A stretch of 64,000 nucleotides of DNA from Clostridiales bacterium (GTDB lineage Bacteria > Bacillota > Clostridia > Lachnospirales > Lachnospiraceae): the NCBI GenBank assembly GCA_012523775.1, contig JAAYTK010000058.1:1-64000 (forward strand), written 5' to 3'. Both the position numbers and the translations under genes were made by a program. Within the stretch, counting starts at the first letter, position 1, and each line of letters opens with the position of its first letter. This document shows positions 36,198 through 45,494 of the stretch, in pieces. The notes beneath the pieces were generated by a model. It was not told where the DNA came from, searched no databases, and saw only the letters and a list, made by a program, of their open reading frames with translations.

Positions 36198-37604
36198 ATG
36201 AAAGTGTACAGGTTTTTACAAAACAATCCGACATTTTCTTTAATATTTGTAATTGTATCGGTATGCTTATGTGTAATTTTATTTAGTGTGTTTTTATATT
36301 TTAAGCTTGAAAACGATAAAAAACTAACTAATTCAGCAATTGAACTTAACAGAATTACAAACAGTATACGGGCGGGGTTGGTTCATTTCAGTCTAAACGA
36401 TACATGCAGCATTCTTTATGCAAGTAAAGGATTTTTTGAGCTGTTGGGATATACTAAAAAAGAGGCCCGGGAGGAGAATAAATTCAGTATTATTGATTTT
36501 GTTCATTCTAAGGACAGGGACTCTTTTTGGTTACGAATCCAGGATATTGAGGAGGATGCATTTAGCTTTGAGGTTCGTCTCCTGAAAAAGGACGGCAATG
36601 TTATATATGTATTAATAAGTGGGAACTGTGTCACTTCTAAGGACGGCAATCAGTCTGTATCTGCCGTATTTGTCGATATTACGGAGCAAAAGAGAATGCA
36701 GGAGATGCTTAGGATGGACAGGGAGCGTTACAGAATAGCCTCTGAAATTTCTCATGATGTGCTGTTTGAGTATTATGTGGATATTGACAAAATGGTTTTT
36801 ACTGATAAGTATTTAGAATTATACGGAAGATATCCGGTTATTGCTAATTATGTCAAGGAGTGCTATGGTCGTAAGGACTATGTGCATCCCGATGATTATG
36901 GCATATATCTGGAATTCTGTAGGATGCTGTCTTCAGGCAGTGAATTGGTTGATGCGGAGTTTCGATTTAAGGACCGACATAATAATTATATATGGTGTCA
37001 GCTAATAGGTAAGACTATGTACAATGAAGAGAATAAGCCAATTCGCGTTATAGGTAAGATGGTTAATATTGATTACCAGAAGCGGGAGTTGGATTCACTG
37101 GAATATAAGGCAACAAGGGATCCTTTAACAGGAGTATATAACAGAGAAGTAACTATTAAGAAGATTGAGAAATATATTAATGGTAATAAAAACGGAAAGC
37201 ATGTATTGATGTTCATCGATTTTGATGATTTTAAGAAGGTCAATGACAACCATGGGCACCTTCTTGGCGATAAGGTTCTTACCCATGTAATAAAGAGCAT
37301 CAAAGGAGTGTTTACAGAGGGTGAGATTATAGGCAGAATCGGAGGTGATGAGTTCGTGGTGTTTATGGGCAACATTGAGGATGATGAAGCAGCCCTACAT
37401 AAAGCAAAGGCTCTTATAGAAGCATTAAGTACAGCCTATGTGGATGGCTACTGTCATATCTCAATCTCGGGTAGTGTAGGTATAGCCTCTTACCCTCAAG
37501 ATGGTTTACATTATGAGCAATTAATTCAATGTGCTGACAGGGCCTTATATTATGTAAAGAACAGAGGAAAGAATAACTATATGTTCTATAATCCGGCCAT
37601 TTAG
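36198..37604 (+). CDS. Membrane-anchored PAS-PAS-GGDEF diguanylate cyclase
   Basis: 468 residues from ATG 36198, five codons inside the longest frame, because GGGGGATAG precedes it. One N-terminal membrane helix (about residues 12-36) is followed by two PAS domains (about 50-165 with VSAVFVDITEQKRMQE and 180-295 with the PAC-like IRVIGKMVNIDYQKRE). The C-terminal cyclase domain (about 305-468) has an intact GGDEF near residue 381. It presumably makes c-di-GMP in response to a PAS-bound ligand. It converges on the flippase gene, ending 12 bp before that gene's stop with no terminator seen. Confidence 0.92.
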   Translation: MKVYRFLQNNPTFSLIFVIVSVCLCVILFSVFLYFKLENDKKLTNSAIELNRITNSIRAGLVHFSLNDTCSILYASKGFFELLGYTKKEAREENKFSIIDFVHSKDRDSFWLRIQDIEEDAFSFEVRLLKKDGNVIYVLISGNCVTSKDGNQSVSAVFVDITEQKRMQEMLRMDRERYRIASEISHDVLFEYYVDIDKMVFTDKYLELYGRYPVIANYVKECYGRKDYVHPDDYGIYLEFCRMLSSGSELVDAEFRFKDRHNNYIWCQLIGKTMYNEENKPIRVIGKMVNIDYQKRELDSLEYKATRDPLTGVYNREVTIKKIEKYINGNKNGKHVLMFIDFDDFKKVNDNHGHLLGDKVLTHVIKSIKGVFTEGEIIGRIGGDEFVVFMGNIEDDEAALHKAKALIEALSTAYVDGYCHISISGSVGIASYPQDGLHYEQLIQCADRALYYVKNRGKNNYMFYNPAI

Positions 37605-37616
37605 CCAAACAGCAAG

Positions 37617-39197
37617 TTATTGCTTAAAGTCTGATTTGGATATTGTATCTGTAATTATAAAAAAGATCATGCTTATAACACAGAACAGCAGGCAGAATGA
37701 TAAAAGAAAGACTGCCTGATGTATCTGTGTTATTTTATGTAAATACTCATAAATGCTTTTAAGAAGGAATCCCGCCGTTGCCACAATTATACCGGGCTTA
37801 AGTAGACTGTTAACCGCATCGAATCGAAAACTGATATTTCGTATAATATATACGGAATCCATGATGGTTATAAGCAGCTGACCGACCAGTAGGGCTGTTA
37901 AATATCCTCCTATGCCTTTATATGGTATCAGAATAACGATTATGAGAATCTTGGCTATTGTTCCCACAATGGAATTGATAAAGGTGATATGAGCCTTTCC
38001 CAGTCCGTTTATAATGCTTCCAAGTGTCGTTGCCAAATATATAAGAGGACATATCCAGGCCAATATAACCAGATAATTTCCTGCCTCCTCACTATGAAAC
38101 ACGCTAATACCAAGATTTTTTCCAAACAGAATGAAAACACCTGTACTGATAATGCCGATTATTAGGCTGTATTTTATTGAAACTGTGGTTGTTCTTCCGA
38201 TTGCATCATTATTTTCCATGGCCTGAGCCTCCGATACCGTGGGAAGAAGCAGTACAGCCAATGAATTTATAACGGCTGTGGGAAACATTATAAACGGTAT
38301 GGACATTCCAACTAAGGTTCCATATGTACTTAAAGCATCACCGATGCTTAACCCGGATCTGCGAAGCATAGTCGGTATTAATACAGCCTCTACACTATGT
38401 AAAATATTAATAAGAAGTCGGTTGGTCGACAGGGGGACACTCAGAGACAGCAGATTCTTTATAATATTCTTTTTCTTCACGGTTTCGATATTAGGATTTG
38501 GCTTTCTGTGGATAATATCTTTATGAGCCCTTGTTACAAATAAGGATAGAAAATTATATATACTGGAGGTAATTTCTCCGATAACCAATCCCAGAACCGC
38601 CATCTCACAGATGATTTTAGGATCTCCCTGTCCTATCGTATAGGCGGCGATATATACAATGATCACCCTGACAATCTGCTCCAGTAACTGTGTAGACGCC
38701 GGTACACCGGCTTTTTTTAACCCATAGTAAAAGCCGTTAATAGAAGAGGTTAAGCCACAAAAGGGAAATACGACAGCCAGAATTCTAAGGGATGAGGCAC
38801 TTCTTGGCTCTAAAAGAAACCGAAGTGCAATCACATTGGAGAATCTGTATAATAGTAAGGATAATATTAGAGCTATGGAAAATGAAAGCAGTAATCCCTG
38901 TCCCAGGATTTTCCCGATGTTATTATGGTTTTTCTTTCCCATTTCGGCAGCAACCAATCTGGATATGGCTGTTTGTATTCCTGTCGCATATATGGTAAAT
39001 GCTATACCATAGATCGGAAATATCAGTTGATATATTCCCAGCCATTCGGCACCCATGATCTTCGATAGATATATTTTGTATAGAAACCCAATGACTCTGG
39101 TGATGAATCCCGCCAGAGTTAGAATCAGAGTTCCCTTTAGGATATTGCTTTTTTTAATATGCCTTCTACCGGCTATAGTGGCTTGCCTAACCTTCAT
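37617..39197 (-). CDS. MATE-like lipid II/polysaccharide flippase, SpoVB family
   Basis: 526 residues, about 14 hydrophobic helices. It begins with the SpoVB/MurJ-type motif NILKGTLILTLAGFITRVIGF and continues YLSKIMGAEWLGIYQLIFPIYG. The family flips undecaprenyl-linked precursors across the membrane; SpoVB members act in spore cortex synthesis but vegetative paralogues are common, so the role is not fixed. GGTGAGGTAG precedes the ATG on the minus strand. It is a single-gene unit, divergent from iscR. Confidence 0.87.
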   Translation of the reverse strand: MKVRQATIAGRRHIKKSNILKGTLILTLAGFITRVIGFLYKIYLSKIMGAEWLGIYQLIFPIYGIAFTIYATGIQTAISRLVAAEMGKKNHNNIGKILGQGLLLSFSIALILSLLLYRFSNVIALRFLLEPRSASSLRILAVVFPFCGLTSSINGFYYGLKKAGVPASTQLLEQIVRVIIVYIAAYTIGQGDPKIICEMAVLGLVIGEITSSIYNFLSLFVTRAHKDIIHRKPNPNIETVKKKNIIKNLLSLSVPLSTNRLLINILHSVEAVLIPTMLRRSGLSIGDALSTYGTLVGMSIPFIMFPTAVINSLAVLLLPTVSEAQAMENNDAIGRTTTVSIKYSLIIGIISTGVFILFGKNLGISVFHSEEAGNYLVILAWICPLIYLATTLGSIINGLGKAHITFINSIVGTIAKILIIVILIPYKGIGGYLTALLVGQLLITIMDSVYIIRNISFRFDAVNSLLKPGIIVATAGFLLKSIYEYLHKITQIHQAVFLLSFCLLFCVISMIFFIITDTISKSDFKQ

Positions 39198-39248
39198 TCT
39201 ACTACCTCACCAGTCAATTTCTTTACTATATATATTTAAACAATTTTA

Positions 39249-39296
39249 AACTTATGTGTTATCAAAATTTTTAACTTATGTGTTATCAAAATTTTT
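39249..39296. repeat. Perfect 24-bp tandem duplication upstream of the iscR promoter
   Basis: Two identical, directly adjacent 24-bp units begin with AACTTATGTGTTATC and end with AAAATTTTT (39249-39272 and 39273-39296). The -35 of iscR begins three bases after the second copy. The unit is A/T rich and phased, so it could be an UP-like element or a duplicated binding site. Confidence 0.9.
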
Positions 39297-39298
39297 AA

Positions 39299-39355
39299 TT
39301 GACAAAACATATCCATAGTGATATATTAATATCCGAGTAATTTAATAGGAATTAA
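39299..39355 (+). promoter_or_regulatory. iscR promoter with Rrf2-type operator candidate
   Basis: TTGACA (39299-39304), a 17-bp spacer and TATATT (39322-39327). Overlapping and following the -10 is the imperfect dyad ATATCC-N13-GGAATT (about 39330-39354), similar in layout to sites bound by IscR-like Rrf2 repressors, which suggests autoregulation. Confidence 0.7.
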
Positions 39356-39397
39356 AACAGGAGGATATATAACCGTAATATTGTAGGAGGTTGAATT

Positions 39398-39868
39398 ATG
39401 AAATTGACTACAAGAGGAAGATACGGATTAAGAGCTGTAATTGACCTGGCTGTTCATACCGATGATGAAGCGGTAGCATTGAGTCAGATTGCCGAAAGAC
39501 AAGGCATATCAATGAATTATCTGGAACAGCTGATAGCTAAGCTAAAGAAATCAGGTATAGTTCATGGAATCCGTGGAGCGCAGGGTGGCTATGTACTGGC
39601 CATGCCGGCGGATGAAATTTCTGTAGGTGATATTTTGCGTGCTCTGGAAGGGGATTTAAGCCCCGTGGATTGCTACGAGCTAAATAACAGTGATACACCA
39701 TGCAGTAGTTCAGATATATGTGTAACAAAATATGTATGGAAGCGTATAAGTGATAGTATAAATGACGCGGTGGATGGAATTATGCTCTCTGATCTTGTGG
39801 CTGAAAGCAAAAAAGTTCAAGCAGAAGCCGGCATTACACAAGTGAATCAGTCAAAGCAGACATGCTAA
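39398..39868 (+). CDS. iscR: Rrf2-family regulator, IscR-like
   Basis: 156 residues. The N-terminal winged helix begins MKLTTRGRYGLRAVIDLA with the recognition region SMNYLEQLIAKLKKSGIVHGIRGAQGGY. Three cysteines follow in DCYELNN, PCSSSD and ICVTKYVW, the arrangement used to hold a [2Fe-2S] cluster in IscR. It precedes iscS and iscU with 53 bp between genes, so it most likely senses Fe-S status and represses its own operon. A very strong GTAGGAGGTTGAATT leads the start codon. Confidence 0.9.
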   Translation: MKLTTRGRYGLRAVIDLAVHTDDEAVALSQIAERQGISMNYLEQLIAKLKKSGIVHGIRGAQGGYVLAMPADEISVGDILRALEGDLSPVDCYELNNSDTPCSSSDICVTKYVWKRISDSINDAVDGIMLSDLVAESKKVQAEAGITQVNQSKQTC

Positions 39869-39921
39869 GTACACGAAAAAAGATATGTAAGTATCAACAT
39901 TAAATATTAGGAGATGACTAC

Positions 39922-41106
39922 ATGGAAAAAAAGATATACCTTGACAATGCGGCCACAACAAGGACCAGACCGGAAGTCTTAGAAGCTATGCTTCCGTACT
40001 TCAGTGATAAGTATGGCAATCCGTCCAGTGTATATGAATTTGCTTCGCAGAACAGGAAGGCACTCGATGAGGCGAGATTGACCATAGCTAATTCCATAGG
40101 TGCAGAAAGTGCGGAGATATACTTTACAGGCAGTGGAACAGAGGCGGACAATTGGGCGCTTATAGCCACAGCAGAAGCATATAGCAGTAAGGGAAATCAT
40201 ATTATAACATCTAAGATTGAACATCATGCGGTTTTGCATACCTGTGAATATCTTAAAAAACGTGGATATGAGATAACATATATAGATGTAGACGAGAACG
40301 GTATAGTTAAATTGGATCAGCTTGAGAAAGCAATACGTCCGACTACAATATTGATTTCAATCATGTTTGCCAACAATGAGATAGGGACTATACAGCCTAT
40401 CAGGGAAATTGGAGAAATAGCAAAGAGGCATAAAATTTTATTCCATACAGATGCGGTACAGGCATACTGTCAAGTGGATATTAATGTTGATGAGTTGGGA
40501 ATCGATATGCTGAGTGCCAGTGCACATAAGCTACACGGACCAAAGGCAATAGGCTTTCTATATATTAAAAAAGGCATAAAAATCCGTTCCTTTATTCATG
40601 GAGGAGCTCAGGAAAGAGGCAGACGTGCAGGAACAGAGAATGTTCCCTATGCAGTGGGCTTTGGAAAGGCAGTAGAGATTGCAATGGCCACCATGAAGGA
40701 AAGAACCAGGAAGGAGACAGAACTTCGTGATTATCTGATTAAGCGTGTGCTTGCGGAGGTTCCTTATACCAGGCTTAACGGTCATAGAACGAGGAGACTG
40801 CCCAACAATGCCAACTTTAGTTTTCAGTTTATAGAAGGTGAGTCTTTGCTTATTATGCTGGACATGAACAATATCTGTGCATCCAGTGGTTCGGCATGTA
40901 CCTCGGGTTCATTAGATCCGTCCCACGTTCTTCTTGCCATAGGTTTACCTCATGAAATCGCCCATGGCTCATTGAGGCTTACCCTGAGTGAGGAGAATAC
41001 TTATGAAGAAATTGATTATACTGTTGAAAAGATAAAGGAAATAGTAGATAAATTAAGGAAGATGTCACCGCTTTATGAGGACTTTCTTGCAAACACAATC
41101 AGATAA
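39922..41106 (+). CDS. iscS: Cysteine desulfurase
   Basis: 394 residues, NifS/IscS class. It removes sulfur from cysteine as a persulfide for Fe-S cluster assembly and tRNA thiolation. The PLP lysine is Lys203 in SASAHKLHGPKAIG, and the persulfide-forming cysteine is Cys326 in CASSGSACTSGS. The N-terminus IYLDNAATTRTRPEVLEAM is typical. It is followed after 15 bp by iscU and then mnmA, the two natural sulfur acceptors. Confidence 0.96.
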   Translation: MEKKIYLDNAATTRTRPEVLEAMLPYFSDKYGNPSSVYEFASQNRKALDEARLTIANSIGAESAEIYFTGSGTEADNWALIATAEAYSSKGNHIITSKIEHHAVLHTCEYLKKRGYEITYIDVDENGIVKLDQLEKAIRPTTILISIMFANNEIGTIQPIREIGEIAKRHKILFHTDAVQAYCQVDINVDELGIDMLSASAHKLHGPKAIGFLYIKKGIKIRSFIHGGAQERGRRAGTENVPYAVGFGKAVEIAMATMKERTRKETELRDYLIKRVLAEVPYTRLNGHRTRRLPNNANFSFQFIEGESLLIMLDMNNICASSGSACTSGSLDPSHVLLAIGLPHEIAHGSLRLTLSEENTYEEIDYTVEKIKEIVDKLRKMSPLYEDFLANTIR

Positions 41107-41121
41107 ATTGGAGGAAAATAT

Positions 41122-41559
41122 ATGTATACGAAAAAGGTAATGGATCATTTTGCAAATCCAAGAAATATGGGTGAAATAGAAAATCCCAGCGGTGTAGGTA
41201 CGGTTGGGAACGCCAAATGCGGAGATATTATGAGAATGTACCTGAATATAGATGATAACGGTGTTATTCAGGATGTAAAATTCAAGACCTTTGGCTGCGG
41301 CGCTGCGGTAGCAACCAGCAGTATCGCTACTGAGCTTATAAAGGGAAAGACAGTGCAGGATGCTCTTAAGGTTACAAATAAAGCAGTAGTTGATGCCCTC
41401 GACGGTTTACCGCCTGTAAAGGTTCATTGCTCATTGCTGGCAGAGGAAGCGATTCATGCGGCATTATGGGATTATGCGGAGAAAAAAGGTATCGTTATAG
41501 AGGGATTGGAAAAGCCTAAATCAGATATTCATGAGGAAGAAAAGGAGCCAACTTATTAG
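41122..41559 (+). CDS. iscU: Fe-S cluster assembly scaffold, IscU/NifU N-domain type
   Basis: 145 residues. It carries the three scaffold cysteines in GNAKCGD, FGCGAAVATSS and PVKVHCSLLAEEA, with the GDIM aspartate next to the first. It assembles [2Fe-2S] and [4Fe-4S] clusters from sulfur delivered by IscS. The acidic C-terminal tail (EEEKEPTY) lacks the NifU ferredoxin and thioredoxin-like domains, so it is the short stand-alone form usual in clostridia. Confidence 0.95.
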   Translation: MYTKKVMDHFANPRNMGEIENPSGVGTVGNAKCGDIMRMYLNIDDNGVIQDVKFKTFGCGAAVATSSIATELIKGKTVQDALKVTNKAVVDALDGLPPVKVHCSLLAEEAIHAALWDYAEKKGIVIEGLEKPKSDIHEEEKEPTY

Positions 41560-41579
41560 GCTGTAGATTGGAGTTACCG

Positions 41580-42725
41580 ATGCAAAAAGTAGTTGTAGGA
41601 ATGTCGGGAGGAGTGGATTCCTCTGTGGCGGCATACCTTTTAAAAGAACAGGGATATGATGTCATAGGAGTCACTATGCAGATTTGGCAGGACGAGGACG
41701 TATGCTCCATATCTGAAAACGGAGGATGCTGTGGTTTAGGTGCGGTTGAGGATTCCAGAAGAGTTGCCGACGTCTTGGATATTCCTCACTATGTTATGAA
41801 TTTCAAGAAGGAATTCAAAGCAAGTGTTATAGATTATTTCGTATCTGAATATGTCTCGGCCAGGACTCCGAATCCATGTATCGCATGTAACAGATTTGTC
41901 AAGTGGGAAGCACTTCTCGAAAGGTCTTTATCAATAGGGGCATCATATATTGCCACAGGACATTATGCTTCTATTGTAAGACTACAAAACGGCAGATACG
42001 CAGTCAAAAATTCTGTTACCTTGGAAAAGGACCAAACCTATGCATTATATAATCTTACACAGTTTCAGCTTAAGCATACACTCATGCCTGTGGGTGCTTA
42101 TACCAAGGAGGAAATCAGGGCAATAGCTAATAAGCTAAAGCTACCTGTGGCAAATAAGCCGGACAGTCAGGAGATATGCTTTGTAACGAACAACAACTAT
42201 GCTGAATTTATTAAGGAATATCTTGAGGACGAGGATAACAGAAGAATAATTGAGGAAAAGAGAGCGCATTACCAAAAAAATAAAATGAGTGCCGAATACG
42301 GCTTTGCACCCGGGAATTTTGTGGATACCAAGGGCAATATTCTTGGAAGACATAAGGGATTAGCTCATTACACCATAGGTCAAAGAAAAGGACTTAATAT
42401 TGCCTTAGGCAGGCCGGTATTCGTAAAGGAATTAAAGCCGGATACCAATGAGGTGGTTCTGGGAGATTCAGAGGATGTATTTACGGACCGCTTCTATGTT
42501 GGCAATATTAACTTTATGTCTATAGAAGACCTGGCCGATGAAATGGTTGTAAATACGAAAATCCGCTACAGTCACAAGGGCGCAAGGTGCAACATAAAAA
42601 GGACGGCAGCGGATAGAATCCTATGTATATTTGATGAGCCTCAAAGGGCAGTTACTCCCGGACAGGCAGCAGTATTTTACAAGGACGATTATATTGTCGG
42701 CGGTGGAACCATATTATCTGATTAG
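41580..42725 (+). CDS. mnmA: tRNA-specific 2-thiouridylase
   Basis: 381 residues from the ATG at 41580; a TTG four codons up overlaps the TTGGAG ribosome-binding site. It thiolates U34 of tRNAs for Lys, Glu and Gln. The ATP-pyrophosphatase P-loop is GMSGGVDSSVAAYLL. The two catalytic cysteines are in NPCIACNRFVKW and SQEICFV. The iscS-iscU-mnmA order places the sulfur donor beside the acceptor. It converges on the hisK-like gene with 19 bp between stops. Confidence 0.96.
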   Translation: MQKVVVGMSGGVDSSVAAYLLKEQGYDVIGVTMQIWQDEDVCSISENGGCCGLGAVEDSRRVADVLDIPHYVMNFKKEFKASVIDYFVSEYVSARTPNPCIACNRFVKWEALLERSLSIGASYIATGHYASIVRLQNGRYAVKNSVTLEKDQTYALYNLTQFQLKHTLMPVGAYTKEEIRAIANKLKLPVANKPDSQEICFVTNNNYAEFIKEYLEDEDNRRIIEEKRAHYQKNKMSAEYGFAPGNFVDTKGNILGRHKGLAHYTIGQRKGLNIALGRPVFVKELKPDTNEVVLGDSEDVFTDRFYVGNINFMSIEDLADEMVVNTKIRYSHKGARCNIKRTAADRILCIFDEPQRAVTPGQAAVFYKDDYIVGGGTILSD

Positions 42726-42744
42726 TTCGATACACCGGAATAAT

Positions 42745-43560
42745 TTACAGACTCTGCATGATGGGCTTACCCTCTTTAAAGATTGTATAGTAGCGGAAGC
42801 CGATGGATTTTAGGAGCTGCTCAATTCGGTTAAAATCGTAGCAAAGATGCTCCGGTATATGGGCATCTGAACCGATGGTGATGATTTCTCCACCCAGCTC
42901 CTTATATCGTTTTAAAATCTCGGTTTTGGGATGTGGATGCCCAAAGCCGTATTTATATCCCGATGTATTAGCCTCTATACCTTTGCCGTTATCAATAATG
43001 GTTTTTAAGATTTCATCCAGAACATCAGCATAATAGGGATATGAGTACTCTCTGTATTTAATCTTGTTGCCCGGAGCATATCGAACAATATAATCTATAT
43101 GACCGCATACATTAAAGCCCTGAAAGTCCTCACAGTTTCTCTTAATCGTTTTAAAGCACCTGAGTATTCCCTCCTCCTCAGACTTATCCTTCCAATAATC
43201 CGGATAATATGGATCCATTTGGTCTACAACATGGACAGAGCCTATTACAAAATCAAATGGATAGGAATTGATAAGATTATTCATTTGATCTATAACATGG
43301 GGCTGAAATCCAAGTTCGATACCCATAAGAATCTCGATCTCAGATTCATATTTTTCCTTCATAGCCCTGAGCTCTTCAACATAATTCTCTACATCTAAAA
43401 CAAATGGATATTTATATATTTTAGGATAGTCATAATCCATATGGTCTGTGAAGCACAGGGTTTTTAACCCCAGCTTTATTCCTTGATTAATAATATCCTC
43501 CATGGGAGCCTTCCCGTCACTGGAAAAGTTTGAATGTACATGAAAATCAGCTGTAATCAT
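42745..43560 (-). CDS. hisK: PHP-domain histidinol phosphatase
   Basis: 271 residues from the ATG at 43560, selected by AAGGAGGAATATA on the minus strand; the frame extends seven codons into the end of rqcH. The PHP metal-binding motif DFHVHSNFSSDGKAP opens the protein; FTDHMDY, GIELGFQPH, GSVH and the C-terminal GSDAHIPEHLC supply the other ligands. It resembles HisK-type histidinol-phosphate phosphatases, but no other his genes are near, so a different phosphate ester is possible. Confidence 0.82.
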   Translation of the reverse strand: MITADFHVHSNFSSDGKAPMEDIINQGIKLGLKTLCFTDHMDYDYPKIYKYPFVLDVENYVEELRAMKEKYESEIEILMGIELGFQPHVIDQMNNLINSYPFDFVIGSVHVVDQMDPYYPDYWKDKSEEEGILRCFKTIKRNCEDFQGFNVCGHIDYIVRYAPGNKIKYREYSYPYYADVLDEILKTIIDNGKGIEANTSGYKYGFGHPHPKTEILKRYKELGGEIITIGSDAHIPEHLCYDFNRIEQLLKSIGFRYYTIFKEGKPIMQSL

Positions 43561-43573
43561 ATTATATTCCTCC

Positions 43574-45328
43574 TTATTCAACCCTTTTTATTGCCGAGAT
43601 GTCCGTATCTGCCATAATAGAATAATTGGTACTGTATATGACGAAACCCGGAGCCCTACCGCTGGGTTTTTTAATATTTTTTCTCTGAGTATAATCAATT
43701 TCAACCTTAGTTGCATCCTTGGCAGCGCTATAATAAGCAGCAAGTGCGGCTGCCTCCACAAAGGTTCTGTCCGGTAATTCTTTATTGCCGGATTTTACTA
43801 TGACATGGGAGCCGGGCAGGTTCTTGGCATGAAACCACCAATCAGAGCCTTCCGCCAGTTTAAATGTAAGTTCTTCATTTTGATAATTATTTTTCCCTAC
43901 GTATATATCATAGCCATCAGAAGATTTATAGTGGAAAGGTCTACTTTTTGATTTTTTACCCGCTCCAGATTTCTTCGAAACAGATTTTCCCTTGATGTAG
44001 CCATATTCAATAAGCTCTTGCTTAAGGTCTGCTAAATCATGCTCATCAGTTGCTATTTCCAAGGATGAACGTATTGATTCCAAATGTTCTATTTCATCTT
44101 TGGTTTCCTGAATCAATAAGGTCAAGGCCTCATATGTCCGCTTGAGCTTATTATATTTCTCAAAATACTTTTTTGCATTATCCAAAGGAGAAATGGTGGG
44201 ATCCAGTGGTATACGGATATCTTCATTATTTTCGTAGTAGTTTTGGGTAATCAATTCCTTAGCTCCCGGCTCCAATCCGTAACCATAGGCGGTGATAAGC
44301 TCACCGTATACCTTGTATTTATCCCTTTTGTCCGTATCTTCCAGCTGTTTGAGCTGCAAATCATATTTTTTCGTAGAGCGTTCAATGGCATTGGCGACCA
44401 GTTTTCTAAGATCCGCGGATTTTTGATGCATTCTTGATGCTGCATTTTTTGATGCATAATATGTTTCAAGCATGACTGATGCAGATGGTTGGCTCTGTAT
44501 TTCATAAGCCGAAAAGCTGGTCAGCGGTATGCTTGAGAATTCTCTAGGGCCTTTACTTCCCATAACGATATGAGGTAAAAATTCGTTTTTCTTGACCAAT
44601 TCTATGACATTTTCAAAATTCCTGTATAGATGAAGTCCTGTATCCTTATTAAGAATTGATGTCGATTCACCCGCATCGATAGAAGCCCTGTAACAAATTT
44701 CATTAGCTATTAAAGGGCTGATACCCGTAAGGCTTGTATATATGGCCTTGCCAATGGGCAGGCTCTTACTCAGGATATTATCCATGAAGAAATCAAAGTC
44801 TATGGTTAAGGGATTAGCCTTATTGGAGGTTTGGGGAATAAAATATTCTCTTCCGGGTAATACCTCACGAACCGAGCTCATAAACTGGTTAACCCGCTTG
44901 ATGCTGTCAATAATAATCATTTTATCATCACAAAAGATTATGTTACTATGCTTACCCATCAATTCAATGATAAGATATTTGACCTTCAAATCACCAAGCT
45001 CGTCCATATGCTCCAGTTTAATAGAAACAATTCTTTCGAGACCGGGCTGTGTAATATCAAGAATTTTTCCGTTATTAAGATGCTTACGAAGCAGCATACA
45101 GAAATTCGGGGCTGTCATGGGATTGGGCTTGGTATGCTCTGTCAGATATATCAATGGCATACCGGCTCCCGCAGAAAGGAATAATTTATATACTTCTCTG
45201 TCAGTTCCCTTTATTGTTAACAGCAGTTCATCTCTCTCCGGCTGAGCAATCTTATTAATTCTGCCACCAATCAGAACATTTCTTAATTCATATACAACAT
45301 TTGCAATTACAATTCCGTCCAGTGCCAT
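43574..45328 (-). CDS. rqcH: Ribosome quality control protein RqcH (NFACT/Rqc2 homologue)
   Basis: 584 residues from ATG 45328, preceded by TGGAGGTTATT; a frame of 17 more codons is rejected. The N-terminal NFACT-N domain begins MALDGIVIANVVYELRN, central helical hairpins and coiled coil (about residues 290-430) follow, and the NFACT-R domain (about 455-570) contains GKNNYQNEELTFKLAEGSDW and HAKNLPGSHVIV. RqcH binds stalled 50S subunits and recruits tRNA-Ala to add C-terminal alanine tails. At the position of the conserved Asp-Arg pair this protein has Glu98-Arg99 (GLERI), a conservative change. Older annotation calls it fibronectin-binding protein. Confidence 0.92.
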   Translation of the reverse strand: MALDGIVIANVVYELRNVLIGGRINKIAQPERDELLLTIKGTDREVYKLFLSAGAGMPLIYLTEHTKPNPMTAPNFCMLLRKHLNNGKILDITQPGLERIVSIKLEHMDELGDLKVKYLIIELMGKHSNIIFCDDKMIIIDSIKRVNQFMSSVREVLPGREYFIPQTSNKANPLTIDFDFFMDNILSKSLPIGKAIYTSLTGISPLIANEICYRASIDAGESTSILNKDTGLHLYRNFENVIELVKKNEFLPHIVMGSKGPREFSSIPLTSFSAYEIQSQPSASVMLETYYASKNAASRMHQKSADLRKLVANAIERSTKKYDLQLKQLEDTDKRDKYKVYGELITAYGYGLEPGAKELITQNYYENNEDIRIPLDPTISPLDNAKKYFEKYNKLKRTYEALTLLIQETKDEIEHLESIRSSLEIATDEHDLADLKQELIEYGYIKGKSVSKKSGAGKKSKSRPFHYKSSDGYDIYVGKNNYQNEELTFKLAEGSDWWFHAKNLPGSHVIVKSGNKELPDRTFVEAAALAAYYSAAKDATKVEIDYTQRKNIKKPSGRAPGFVIYSTNYSIMADTDISAIKRVE

Positions 45329-45433
45329 AATAACCTCCATCCATCTATCGTACACAGTATAACAATTGTAGCATAGCAATGCAATAAGCAGAAAATGAAA
45401 AAACTACCACAAGAATTTTCAAGAGCTTTATAG

Positions 45434-45479
45434 TATAATACTTTTGTAACATATTTAATAATTATGTAATATTACATAA
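45434..45479 (+). promoter_or_regulatory. -10 element and 18-bp palindrome before the NlpC/P60 gene
   Basis: TATAAT at 45434-45439 is a likely -10 but the -35 is poor. TTATGTAATATTACATAA at 45462-45479 is a perfect 18-bp palindrome 15 bp before the start codon, directly upstream of the AGTGGAGG site. It may be a repressor operator or an mRNA hairpin at the 5' end. Confidence 0.55.
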
Positions 45480-45494
45480 CAGTGGAGGCTTAGT

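Noticed and set aside
37604..37617. Terminator between the PAS-GGDEF gene and the flippase gene
   Set aside because: The 12-bp convergent gap has no stem-loop; no claim is made.
41568..41579. TTG start for mnmA
   Set aside because: It overlaps the ribosome-binding site TTGGAG of the ATG at 41580, which gives the standard N-terminus.
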